IMG/VR virus record: IMGVR_UViG_3300009151_000446 | Span: 1 to 22,176 of that record | Length of the DNA: 22,176 nucleotides | Source of the DNA: a virus | Reading direction: 5' to 3' (one strand) | Shown: positions 11,401-16,177 of the stretch, piece by piece | Position numbering within the stretch: position 1 is the stretch's first letter | Layout of the letters: the number at the start of each line of letters is the position of its first letter | Made by a program: the position numbers and the translations under genes | The notes under the pieces: model-generated | Seen by the model: the letters and a program-made list of their open reading frames with translations, nothing else | Databases searched by the model: none | Told to the model about the DNA's origin: nothing

Positions 11401-14400
11401 AGAACATTATTTTGTGACTGGAGAAAAAGTATTGTATACTTATTCCGGAGCTGGAACCACTCAAGCGATTGGAATTGGAACAACCACTATTACTGGTATA
11501 GGTACTACAAGCAAATTACCATCTCAAGTTTATATTGTTAAAGTAAATGAACAAAAAGTAAGATTATCTGCATCTGCAGAAGATGCATTGAAAGTTATTC
11601 CAAAAACTTTAGATATTAGTAATGTTGGTATTGGAACTTCTCATACATTTACTTCAATAAATCAAAATGGAAAATGTTTAATCTCTATTAATAATTTTAT
11701 TCAATCTCCAATTGTAGCAACTTCGGTAACTACAGGATTGACAACTAATATTGGTGTTGTTGATAATATAATTAAATTCTCAGGAATAACTTCTTTCTTT
11801 TCTGGTGATTTAATTAAAGTAGATGATGAAATTATGAGAATCAACACAGTTGGTTTGGGCAGTACAAACTATATTTTTGTTGAAAGACCCTGGATGGGAA
11901 CAGGATTATCAACTCATACAGCATATTCTGTTGTAACCAAAGTTCAAGGAAATTATAATATTGTAAATAATAAAATTAATTTTGTAGAGGCACCTCAAGG
12001 TCCAATACCAATTGGAAGTTCTACTAATCCACCAAGTGAAAGAGATTGGAGTGGAATTACAACTTATGCAAGATTTCAAGGAAGAACTTTTTTGAAATCT
12101 GGACAAATTAATTCAACTGAAGAAACTTATACAAGAAATTATATTTTTGATGATATTTCACAATATTTTGATGCCAAGACAAAGAAATTTACTCTAACTT
12201 CAGGAAAACAAAATATTTCTGGATTTTCAACCAACAATTCCATAATTTTAATTAATGGAGTTTTTCAAGGACCAACAGGATTGTTGCCAATACCTCAAGA
12301 TTATAACTTAACAGAATCTTCTGGAATTACTAGTATAACATTTACTGGAACAGCAACATCTATTAGATATGATGCAAATAACGCAAATATTCCTATTGGA
12401 GGAATTATTGTTTCTGTTGGATCAACAGAAGGACTTGGATATCAACCTCTTGTTTCAGCAGGAGGAACTGCGGTAGTTTCTATAGCAGGAACTATTTCTA
12501 CAATCAGTATTGGTAATAGTGGTTCTGGGTATCGTTCGGGAATTCAGAAAATTGTGAAAGTGGGAGTTGTTACTTCATCAACAGGTATTCCAAATATTCA
12601 ATATGTAGGTATTGCATCAATTTCTAATGGAAATATAGTTTCTGTTGCAATTACCAATCCGGGAATAGGATATACAACATCAAATCCACCCGCTGTTATT
12701 TTTGACAAACCTTTAAATTATTCAAATATTCCCTTAATTTATAGCACATCTTCTCCTTCTGGATTTGGAACTGAAGCAACAATTGATATTGTTGTTGGGC
12801 AAGGATCCAGTATTATTAATTTCGAAATTAATAATACTGGATATGGATATGGACAAAAACAAATATTAACTGTTTCTGTTGGAGGAACTACTGGAATTCC
12901 TCTTGATAGTTCAAAGTCATTTAAAGAATTTCAAATTACAATTGATAAAACAATTTCAGACTCATTTTCTGGATGGAATGTTGGGGAACTTGAAGTACTC
13001 GATACAATTGAAAGTCAATTTGATGGAATTAAAAAATCATTTACAATTTCAAAAAATAATTCTCCACTAACCATAAGAGCTGCAAAAGGATCTGTTATCG
13101 ATGTTCAAACAACTATTTTGGTATTTTTAAATGATATTTTACAAGTTCCTGGGGAGGGTTATACTTTTACTGGAGGGAGTGTTATTGCATTTGCAGAAGC
13201 TCCAAAGGGTTCATCCTCAGATAATGCAACTTCTGGTGATAGATGTAAAATTTTATTCTATAAAGGAAATGGTGATGTTGATGTCATTTATAAGGATATA
13301 TTACCTACAGTTAAAATTGGTGACAATTTAACTATTAATGATGATTTCACTCTTTGTGAGTATTCTATACAAGAAGAGAAGAGGTTGGTAGAAGAAGTTA
13401 TTTCTTCAGATACTGTTCAGACAAATCCATATGACGGTGCTGGAATTTCTGTAAATTCACTTTGTCTTAGACCAGTAACTTGGTGTAAACAAACTTCAGA
13501 TAAAATTATTAATGGGCAAATTATTAGCAAGAGTAGAGTTCTTTATGAACCTTTAGTAAATCCAACAACAAATATTATTCAATCAGTTGGTGTTGGTTCT
13601 ACAGTAATTTTTGTTGAAGGTGTAAAAACTTTCTTTGATTCAATAAAGGAAAATACAACAACAAAGAATAAATATTCTATTGCAATTTTATCTCAAGATT
13701 ATATCATTTCTGCAGCAGCGACTGCAATAGTATCTTATGCGGGGACTATATCATCGATTATAATTTCCAATGGTGGAGTTGGTTACACAACAAATCCGAT
13801 TGTTTCTATTGCCGATCCTGCTGGATATGGAATTTCCATTCCAGCAACAACATATAATATTGCGGATAATATTCCTGTTGGATTGGGCACAACAGCAGCG
13901 GCAACAGCATCAATTTCTGTTGGTGGTACAGTTTCATCGATATCAATTAACACCGCAGGGGCAGGGTATACAAGCTCAAATCCGCCACAAGTTCTTATAG
14001 AAATTCCAAAATCAATATATGAAACAAATACTTCGTTATCTTATGAAGGAGATTTTGGAATAATTGTTGGGGTAAAAACAACTTCTGTTGGAGTTGCTTC
14101 TACTGGACTTATTTTTGATTTTTATATTCCACAAAATTCATATTTAAGAAATTCTTCAATTACTGGCATTATAACCACTAGTGGCATTCAAACTGGATAT
14201 TATTTTGTTGTAAATAATAGCAATATTGGAAATGGAGTTACATCACTATATCAAGATGGTTCCATTTTAGGAGTTAGTACTCAATTTTTAAATGGAGTTT
14301 ATGAAGTTGCCAGCGTTTCGATCGCCCAAACTTCAGTTCCAGGAATTGCTCTCACATATGTGGCAAGAATTGTAACCAGTATTTCAAGTTATAATTCTTT

Positions 14401-14581
14401 AAGTGGAATTGGATATAGTTCTTTTTATGGAGAATTTTCCTGGGGCAAAATAATTTTAGGTAGCAGAAGTAACCCAAAAATATTTAATTCTTATGTGAAA
14501 AATGGAATTTTGGGAATTACAACTTCATCAACAGTGACTAGAATTTCTCCACTAAAATATGTTGGGTACTCTTCACTTTAA
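2435..14581 (+). CDS. 7: Giant gp7-like baseplate wedge protein with YHYH domain and multiple beta-repeat modules (4048 aa)
   Basis: A single intact frame encodes 4048 residues, about four times T4 gp7 (1032). The gp7 assignment rests on position between gp6 and gp8 and on the N-terminus. RVKDFYSTKGTDNSFKILF at about 201-219, continuing NALYGENVEV, closely matches T4 SYDFYSTKGIEASYKFLF...LYNEEVEI, and nearby EDFPLIAEFIKQYY (25-38) resembles the T4 segment upstream of it. The rest looks like beta-rich modules: IDDE-type segments (about 104-140, 1566-1606, 3124-3168); TGD/YYV/KL segments (about 472-522, 600-672, 822-909, 930-1026, 1679-1770, 1832-1910, 2981-3076); GxGY repeats (clusters near 735-799, 1055-1165, 2080-2183, 3353-3483, 3770-3858); a YHYH domain (about 1190-1350); three diverged copies of one sandwich-like repeat (2600-2920); and two N-G/D-hydrophobic-Q-P segments (3252-3306, 3530-3611). 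No signal peptide, membrane segment or known enzyme motif is visible. It probably reaches from the wedge core to the baseplate periphery. The start is 3 bases after the gp6 stop; no Shine-Dalgarno is evident. Confidence 0.85.
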   Translation: MISTDSKRVTVKNVVENQLPSFVREDFPLIAEFIKQYYISQEYPGGPVDLIQNIDQYLKLESVLDNSDYTELNADISFADTTIDVKFDITANVFGTYKFPEKYGLIQIDDEIILYESKTNGSFTGCIRGFSGVTSYHNPNNPDTLVFSESQVADHKKDSKVKNLSSLFLVEFLEKIKYQFTPGFDNRSLDSNSNQKLFISRVKDFYSTKGTDNSFKILFNALYGENVEVIKPKDHLFRPSDAEYRITNDIVVESISGNPAELVNNTLYQDDYENYGILKSYGSITNVEKTLVGEKYYYKLSLDYDYAKDINLSGSIYGQFSVHPKTKIINQVSFGSSVIDVDSTIGFPNSGELYVTYENGLVGIVTYRSKSNNQFFNVSNVTSTINSKEDVTLNVYAYGYVGVGTTSQVKVRIGSVLSDLKIYDKPYYYTKNDIATVKTLGITTESPQTSSWIYNIAVKYNVKNYLLIDSSDFTYKITTYDNHNFKTGDSLIISGSSFGSKNAIVTKINDNYNLSITGQGELTDNYYTVERKLLKPSLSSKLSDYSYVNYFNANVENTYVKFNHDVLVSSSSIPNYTNQPLNFYNRKLNLDGYYEGTIFNFYDVVDHGYYTGDAVYYIPYKTTDLDSGLEIVSKFSNMQEGIYYIRRINENQFNIATSPANLYNQEFISVSGIVTSNSFEYVEYANNKLQHQRLLREIKSPNNESGVYDTQPGCLGILINGVEIVNYKSEDIVRYGAINSIDISSPGRNYDIINPPILSIQDELGIGATGKCSINGNLARIDILDSGFDYVSSPIVTITGGNGVGAKAEVNTTFIEHSVSFNATIESNLINLSNNTIGFSTYHKFRNSEEILYKSDGQVAISGLNTNSSYYVYPIDAYTVTLHKTKVDAISGINTIDISSYSSGTHRLQSANKKQIISNIVVTNSGFGYQNKERTISSAGINTASNQINISNHQYESGEIITYSNDNLPISGLSTSSYYIVTKVDNDNFKLSNIGINSIYKYFYYENNQYINLQSTGLGYHTFNYEPISVNIFGEIGISTTFGQDFSAKIQPIFRGYINSVQITNPGSGYGSPDILNYDRYPLVTLLNGSGARLLPIVNDGKIVEVLVIDSGSFYNSPPDLVVEGVGKYAKLVPIINEGKIISIRIDNPGIGYSNKTAVNIISPGLNAAFKVNIQKWTVNLFQKYLNIISDDDGILKKSINQDFGIEYCHLYAPRKLRESIYGRDADNNIKYGVFDLQKNSGGNEISSDYHSPIIGWAYDGNPIYGPYGFSTKSQGSVRIMQSGYKIITKTNRPPFPQGFFIDDYEFDNSGDLDEHNGRFCKTPEFPMGTYAYFATVNPISVDSSGCFAKYRQPIFPYLIGNTFKSKPNPFNFDKKSNQISYNLNKSEWFRNTTPYNLTKNNSHYDFLLQPNKLKNFTVNINEISKGSIESIGIITGGNNYQVNDSVVFDTLEGTSKAIAKVSKVLGKEVTNISVASTIISNIQFFPLNSYDTYIGFSTYPHKFLDFDLVSISGLNTSIAALQNSFNIGISSNIFILNTGIGSTGVTGIVTYFNISGEISYPQIVENDILTIDNEQVKVLNVDQKNSRIRVLRKYNGTSDSSHDALTTITENTRKFTFKTKSQNDIAFNLNKEIYFNPIESLGLGSVSGVGIGTTIYFSNPGAGLTQIFIPTQSIYIPNHKLKTGDILTYSTNNNGGSSIGVSTNGTTSFSFENQSIVYVAKISNDLIGISTFKVGIGTTGTFVGVASTTSNKSLLYFTGIGTGLYHSFITNKQNVVLGEINKNVVTVSTAETHGLSINDVVELSVKPFTTTTIIVKYDDYNKRIIFNPKSFSASDVNISDDTITLINHGYKTGDKVIHTSTSPSGGVTNEEIYYVVYYTKDKIKLSNTFYQSKNEEIVDISSSSSGNISAVNPPINAYKNTKVKFDLSDSSLSFTNSSTLYSAFDLNLYEDNQFKNVFDSSKYRNFFEVSKVGNVGITSNASLTLIVSDYLSSNLYYKFTPKNTNISPSTKKEIIIDTEVLNFNQINIINSNYSGKQVITGVGTNNTFTFNLNQYPESSSYSFNESLIEYFTNSTSVFGAISDIKVTYGGKGYSSIVGISTIRTSNGFGALLEPSSTSIGSITSYTIGDIGFDYPTDNTLRPVCNLPEILFIEPLTSFDEIGITSAGKNYSIAPNLVVLDGYTNKVVKDIVLKYNIGNPNVQILQNTFGIYNVTPKIIPISNSNGINIKSISHNISTNEVTVGLNTGFSDSFPFSVGDKVLIENVSVGVGSTGKGYNSSEYGYALFTLTKVPAGNSALGGNVGVVTYSLSNYLNLGEIPGNFDKINSSGKIIAEKDFPVFNIKLKKNDFSIGESVKVGDNYGIVESWNNKINLLKVSTSKDFKVGDILVGQTSRTQGAIKNKIDFNSEIVLGSSSIVKKGWSKESGFLNYNTERICDNNYYQNFSYSLKSKVSFNTWDDAVSSLNHPSGFLKFSDLIIESMDDNFGGVFSDNKGSDIDITVDVYNEINLNCYTDFDLVTENSLNIGDKKVSDEIYFNSRVLTDYYESFGNRVLTIDDISNQFNSNPRPTKFSIVDTFDLQSKYKKYFTYVRDKRYVGERQFCIVSLFYDEGIGYINQYGNVNTQQDLGSFDFNIAGAEGQLLFYPTKYAVNNYDISHTSIDILNSVTGIGSTSLGNIVDIRTSNVLASPSTPTTIVSIGTTFRTSKVLVEIDGGNDGQIQINEVSLIHDGTNVEFLEYAQITNHSTDTFQSTGLGTYNAYISSGYLNLNFTPNVGVAATINTVSVSLSSTISTGVGTEYLNSNEQNISFLDSSYVSIASTSSPIQNIITKYPNTGPNEHSASYFIVSVEDTTNSRYQMSEVIVIDDGTDTYMTEYGNLETYSSLGTIGAAVSTSGYTNLTFTPNANINVQVRTFQISMQIADAYELGSTEILLNNTKITAGYGFYGGTETDIKREFDLKHNQRQIFQRDFNGESANIVDITSDTIIIPEHYFVTGEKVLYTYSGAGTTQAIGIGTTTITGIGTTSKLPSQVYIVKVNEQKVRLSASAEDALKVIPKTLDISNVGIGTSHTFTSINQNGKCLISINNFIQSPIVATSVTTGLTTNIGVVDNIIKFSGITSFFSGDLIKVDDEIMRINTVGLGSTNYIFVERPWMGTGLSTHTAYSVVTKVQGNYNIVNNKINFVEAPQGPIPIGSSTNPPSERDWSGITTYARFQGRTFLKSGQINSTEETYTRNYIFDDISQYFDAKTKKFTLTSGKQNISGFSTNNSIILINGVFQGPTGLLPIPQDYNLTESSGITSITFTGTATSIRYDANNANIPIGGIIVSVGSTEGLGYQPLVSAGGTAVVSIAGTISTISIGNSGSGYRSGIQKIVKVGVVTSSTGIPNIQYVGIASISNGNIVSVAITNPGIGYTTSNPPAVIFDKPLNYSNIPLIYSTSSPSGFGTEATIDIVVGQGSSIINFEINNTGYGYGQKQILTVSVGGTTGIPLDSSKSFKEFQITIDKTISDSFSGWNVGELEVLDTIESQFDGIKKSFTISKNNSPLTIRAAKGSVIDVQTTILVFLNDILQVPGEGYTFTGGSVIAFAEAPKGSSSDNATSGDRCKILFYKGNGDVDVIYKDILPTVKIGDNLTINDDFTLCEYSIQEEKRLVEEVISSDTVQTNPYDGAGISVNSLCLRPVTWCKQTSDKIINGQIISKSRVLYEPLVNPTTNIIQSVGVGSTVIFVEGVKTFFDSIKENTTTKNKYSIAILSQDYIISAAATAIVSYAGTISSIIISNGGVGYTTNPIVSIADPAGYGISIPATTYNIADNIPVGLGTTAAATASISVGGTVSSISINTAGAGYTSSNPPQVLIEIPKSIYETNTSLSYEGDFGIIVGVKTTSVGVASTGLIFDFYIPQNSYLRNSSITGIITTSGIQTGYYFVVNNSNIGNGVTSLYQDGSILGVSTQFLNGVYEVASVSIAQTSVPGIALTYVARIVTSISSYNSLSGIGYSSFYGEFSWGKIILGSRSNPKIFNSYVKNGILGITTSSTVTRISPLKYVGYSSL
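4636..5930 (+). repeat. GxGY-type beta repeats, first set in gp7-like protein
   Basis: Degenerate protein repeats follow the pattern I-x-h-x-[N/D]-x-G-x-G-Y-x-x-x-P-x-h-x-I. Examples are ISSPGRNYDIINPPILSI (from about 4654), ILDSGFDYVSSPIVTI (from about 4780), TNSGFGY (about 5203), ITNPGSGYGSP (about 5620), IDSGSFYNSPP (about 5760) and IDNPGIGYSNK (about 5869). Several are separated by GxGA-type linkers such as GNGVGAKAEV, with interleaved TGD/YYV/KL segments. The even spacing of short beta strands and glycine turns suggests a beta-solenoid or stacked small sheets; this is inference. No function is assigned. Confidence 0.7.
6002..6490 (+). other. YHYH-like domain encoded within the gp7-like gene
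   Basis: Residues about 1190-1350 contain a sequence block typical of the YHYH family (Pfam PF14240, function unknown): EYCHLYAPRKL, then PIIGWAYDGNPIYGPYG (W1257), then DLDEHNGRFCKTPEFP and MGTYAYFATV. Family members usually show P-I-I-G-x-A-x-D-G-x-P-I-Y-G-P and L-D-E-x-N-G-x-x, ending in the eponymous Y-H-Y-H. Here that final motif reads YAYF, so both eponymous histidines are replaced. Three cysteines (in EYCHLY, GRFCK and SGCFA) fall in or next to this block, in a protein with few cysteines overall. The domain is followed by FPYLIGNTFKSKP. Confidence 0.8.
8672..8985 (+). repeat. GxGY-type beta repeats, second set in gp7-like protein
   Basis: Three units are visible: ISDIKVTYGGKGYSS (from about 8675), ITSYTIGDIGFDYPTD (from about 8800) and IGITSAGKNYSIAPNLVV (from about 8915). 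They keep the pattern hydrophobic-x-hydrophobic-x-x-x-G-x-x-Y followed by a short P-x-hydrophobic strand. A related single unit, IGIITGGNNYQVND, lies earlier, from about 6730. Confidence 0.65.
10232..11195 (+). repeat. Three diverged tandem copies of a ~75-85 residue beta-type repeat
   Basis: Three protein segments align by eye at residues about 2600-2665, 2703-2788 and 2843-2920. Shared landmarks in order are a strand ending in VSLFY, VSLIH or VIVID; an acidic-glycine turn (DEG at 2610, HDG at 2729-2731, DDG at 2866-2868); a tyrosine or glutamate-tyrosine strand (INQYGN, FLEYAQ, MTEYGN); LGSFDF, LGTYNA or LGTIGA; and LLFYPT, LNFTPN or LTFTPN; then a final strand. The spacing between copies is about 120 and 137 residues. 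Divergence is high at DNA level, so this is an old duplication. Confidence 0.7.
12490..14010 (+). repeat. GxGY-type beta repeats, C-terminal set in gp7-like protein
   Basis: Clear units occur at IGNSGSGYRSG (from about 12508), ITNPGIGYTTSNPPAVIF (from about 12650), INNTGYGYGQK (from about 12828), ISNGGVGYTTNPIVSI (from about 13763) and INTAGAGYTSSNPPQVLI (from about 13946). Most are preceded by G-T-[I/V]-S-[T/S]-I or G-N-I-V-S-V strands. These are the best-conserved copies in the gene and nearest in sequence to the units in gp8 and in the last gene. Confidence 0.75.
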
Positions 14582-14585
14582 CATA

Positions 14586-14597
14586 GATAAATAAATA
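14586..14597 (+). promoter_or_regulatory. Putative T4-type late promoter element before gp8
   Basis: GATAAATA at 14586-14593, extended to GATAAATAAATA, lies in the 27-base spacer after the gp7-like stop, with its 8-base core ending 15 bases before the gp8 ATG. It resembles the TATAAATA late box of T4 and the NATAAATA form used by T4-like cyanophages. This is the only other real spacer in the window besides the one before gp25, which carries a similar element. It would let gp8 and the downstream gene be transcribed independently of the 12-kb gene before them. Confidence 0.55.
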
Positions 14598-14608
14598 AAA
14601 AAACAAAT

Positions 14609-16171
14609 ATGTCAGCAATTATAACTGATCAATTTCGTATATTAAATGCAAAGAATTTTATTGCAAGTGTCGCTTCAACAAACAATTCTTATTATACATT
14701 TGTAGGACTTCCAAATTCAAATGATATAAGTTCAACCTGGGATATTTCTCCACCGGATCCAAAAGATAATTTTGATGAAGAAAATAATTATTGGGACACT
14801 CTAATCGCTCTTAAAAAAATTAATTCTACTGATATTAAGCAAGTTATAAGAAAAATTACTTGGCAATCTGGTGTCACATATGATATGTATCGTCATGATA
14901 TAAAAAGTACTAATAGATCTAAACCTTCAGATGCAACAAGTTTATATGATGCAAATTATTATGTAATTAATAGTGATTATAGGGTTTATATATGTTTGCA
15001 AAATGGAACTACTCCAGAAAATCCTTCTGGAAGAGCTTCTTTAGATGAACCAACATTTACGGATTTAGAACCAAAAGAAGCAGGTTCTAGTGGAGATGGA
15101 TATACATGGAAATATTTGTATACTATTAAACCAAGTGATATTATTAAATTTGATTCTACAAATTTTATGCCAGTTCCAATTGACTGGGAAACAAATTCAG
15201 ATTATTCTCCAGTAAGAAATAATTCATCTGCGCCAAACAATCAATTAAAAATTATAACTATTGTAGATAGAGGTGTTGGATTAGGAACTGCAAATAAAAT
15301 TTATACGAGGGTGCCAATTAAAGGTGATGGTTCTGGGGCTGAAGCTACAGTTGTTATTAATAGTTCATCTAAAGTAGAATCTGTAACTATTTCTTCCGGT
15401 GGTGATGGTTATACCTTTGGTACTTTGGATCTTGCTTCAGGAAATGTTCCAACTGGATCAACAAAACCAATATTTAATATAATTATTCCCCCATCTGGAG
15501 GACATGGTTCAGATATCTATAGAGAATTGGGAGCAAGAAATGCTTTAATTTATTCTAGAATTGAGAATGATACTGAAAATCCAGATTTTATAGTTGGAAA
15601 TCAAATTGCAAGAATTGGTATTATTGAAAATCCATTAAAATATAATTCTTCTTCATTATTAGTTGATGATAAGGCTAGTGGTGTTTATGCGCTAAAATTA
15701 ACTGGAGTTGGATATAGTTCTGCATCATTTACTGCAGATTCTTTAATAACTCAAACAATAGGACTTGGTTCGACTGCTGTTGGTAGAGTTATCTCTTATG
15801 ATAAAGTGACGGGAGTTTTAAAATATTGGCAAGATAGAACAACTTCTGGATTTAATACTGATGCAACTCAAAATTCTTCTCCATCATATGGATTCAATTT
15901 AAATAGATTTGTTGCAAATCCAGATTTTGCTGGGGGAGGAAGTATTAGTATTGTTGGAACAGAAACTAATCTTGCAATACAAACATCATTTACCGGCATT
16001 TCAACAGTAATAAATAGTAAGACATATTACCTAGGTCAATCATTTGCACAAGGTATCTCTCAACCAGAAGTCAAAAAATATTCTGGAAATATCATCTATG
16101 TAGATAATAGACCTTCAATTACAAGATCAACAAGCCAAAAAGAAGATATTAAAATCATATTGCAGTTTTAA
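14609..16171 (+). CDS. 8: Baseplate wedge subunit gp8, enlarged form
   Basis: The 520-residue protein shows the landmarks of T4 gp8 (334 residues). The N-terminus has TDQFRILNAKNFI, parallel to T4 TSKFRTEKMLNFY, then YYTFVGL. GDGYTWKYLYTI at about 162-173 matches GDGYVWEYLFEI of T4. IARIGIIENPL near 332-342 matches FRQISIITNPL. The C-terminus IIYVDNRPSI...EDIKIILQF matches MIYMENRPPI...EEINILFTF. The extra length sits in two places: about 215-300, which holds a GxGY unit (ISSGGDGYTFG), and about 345-485. In T4 a gp8 dimer binds gp7 and gp10 on the outer wedge. No Shine-Dalgarno is seen; the leader is A-rich. The next gene starts 6 bases after the stop. Confidence 0.93.
   Translation: MSAIITDQFRILNAKNFIASVASTNNSYYTFVGLPNSNDISSTWDISPPDPKDNFDEENNYWDTLIALKKINSTDIKQVIRKITWQSGVTYDMYRHDIKSTNRSKPSDATSLYDANYYVINSDYRVYICLQNGTTPENPSGRASLDEPTFTDLEPKEAGSSGDGYTWKYLYTIKPSDIIKFDSTNFMPVPIDWETNSDYSPVRNNSSAPNNQLKIITIVDRGVGLGTANKIYTRVPIKGDGSGAEATVVINSSSKVESVTISSGGDGYTFGTLDLASGNVPTGSTKPIFNIIIPPSGGHGSDIYRELGARNALIYSRIENDTENPDFIVGNQIARIGIIENPLKYNSSSLLVDDKASGVYALKLTGVGYSSASFTADSLITQTIGLGSTAVGRVISYDKVTGVLKYWQDRTTSGFNTDATQNSSPSYGFNLNRFVANPDFAGGGSISIVGTETNLAIQTSFTGISTVINSKTYYLGQSFAQGISQPEVKKYSGNIIYVDNRPSITRSTSQKEDIKIILQF
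15250..15435 (+). repeat. GxGY-type repeat inside gp8
   Basis: LKIITIVDRGVGLGTANKI is followed by GDGSGAEATVVI and then VESVTISSGGDGYTFGTLDL, the same order of elements (strand, G-x-G turn, GxGA linker, strand, GxGY) found many times in the preceding giant gene. T4 gp8, as I recall it, has nothing comparable here, so this is an insertion relative to T4 within the gp8 fold. Confidence 0.7.
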
Positions 16172-16177
16172 CGAATT

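Noticed and set aside
13770-14000. A + strand open frame rich in Q, R and L overlapping the end of the giant gene
   Set aside because: It is the +1 shadow of the GxGY repeat region; the skewed composition comes from repeated ACA/CAA/GGT codons in the real frame.
2435-14581. Possibility that the 4048-residue frame is an artefact of joined genes
   Set aside because: The frame is uninterrupted, composition is uniform, the repeat types at both ends are the same, and no internal spacer or promoter-like junction is apparent.
2435-14581. Intein or enzyme domain hidden in the giant protein
   Set aside because: I looked for splice-junction motifs (block A cysteine/serine start, HN-C/S/T end), homing endonuclease LAGLIDADG, lysozyme and peptidase motifs and saw none.
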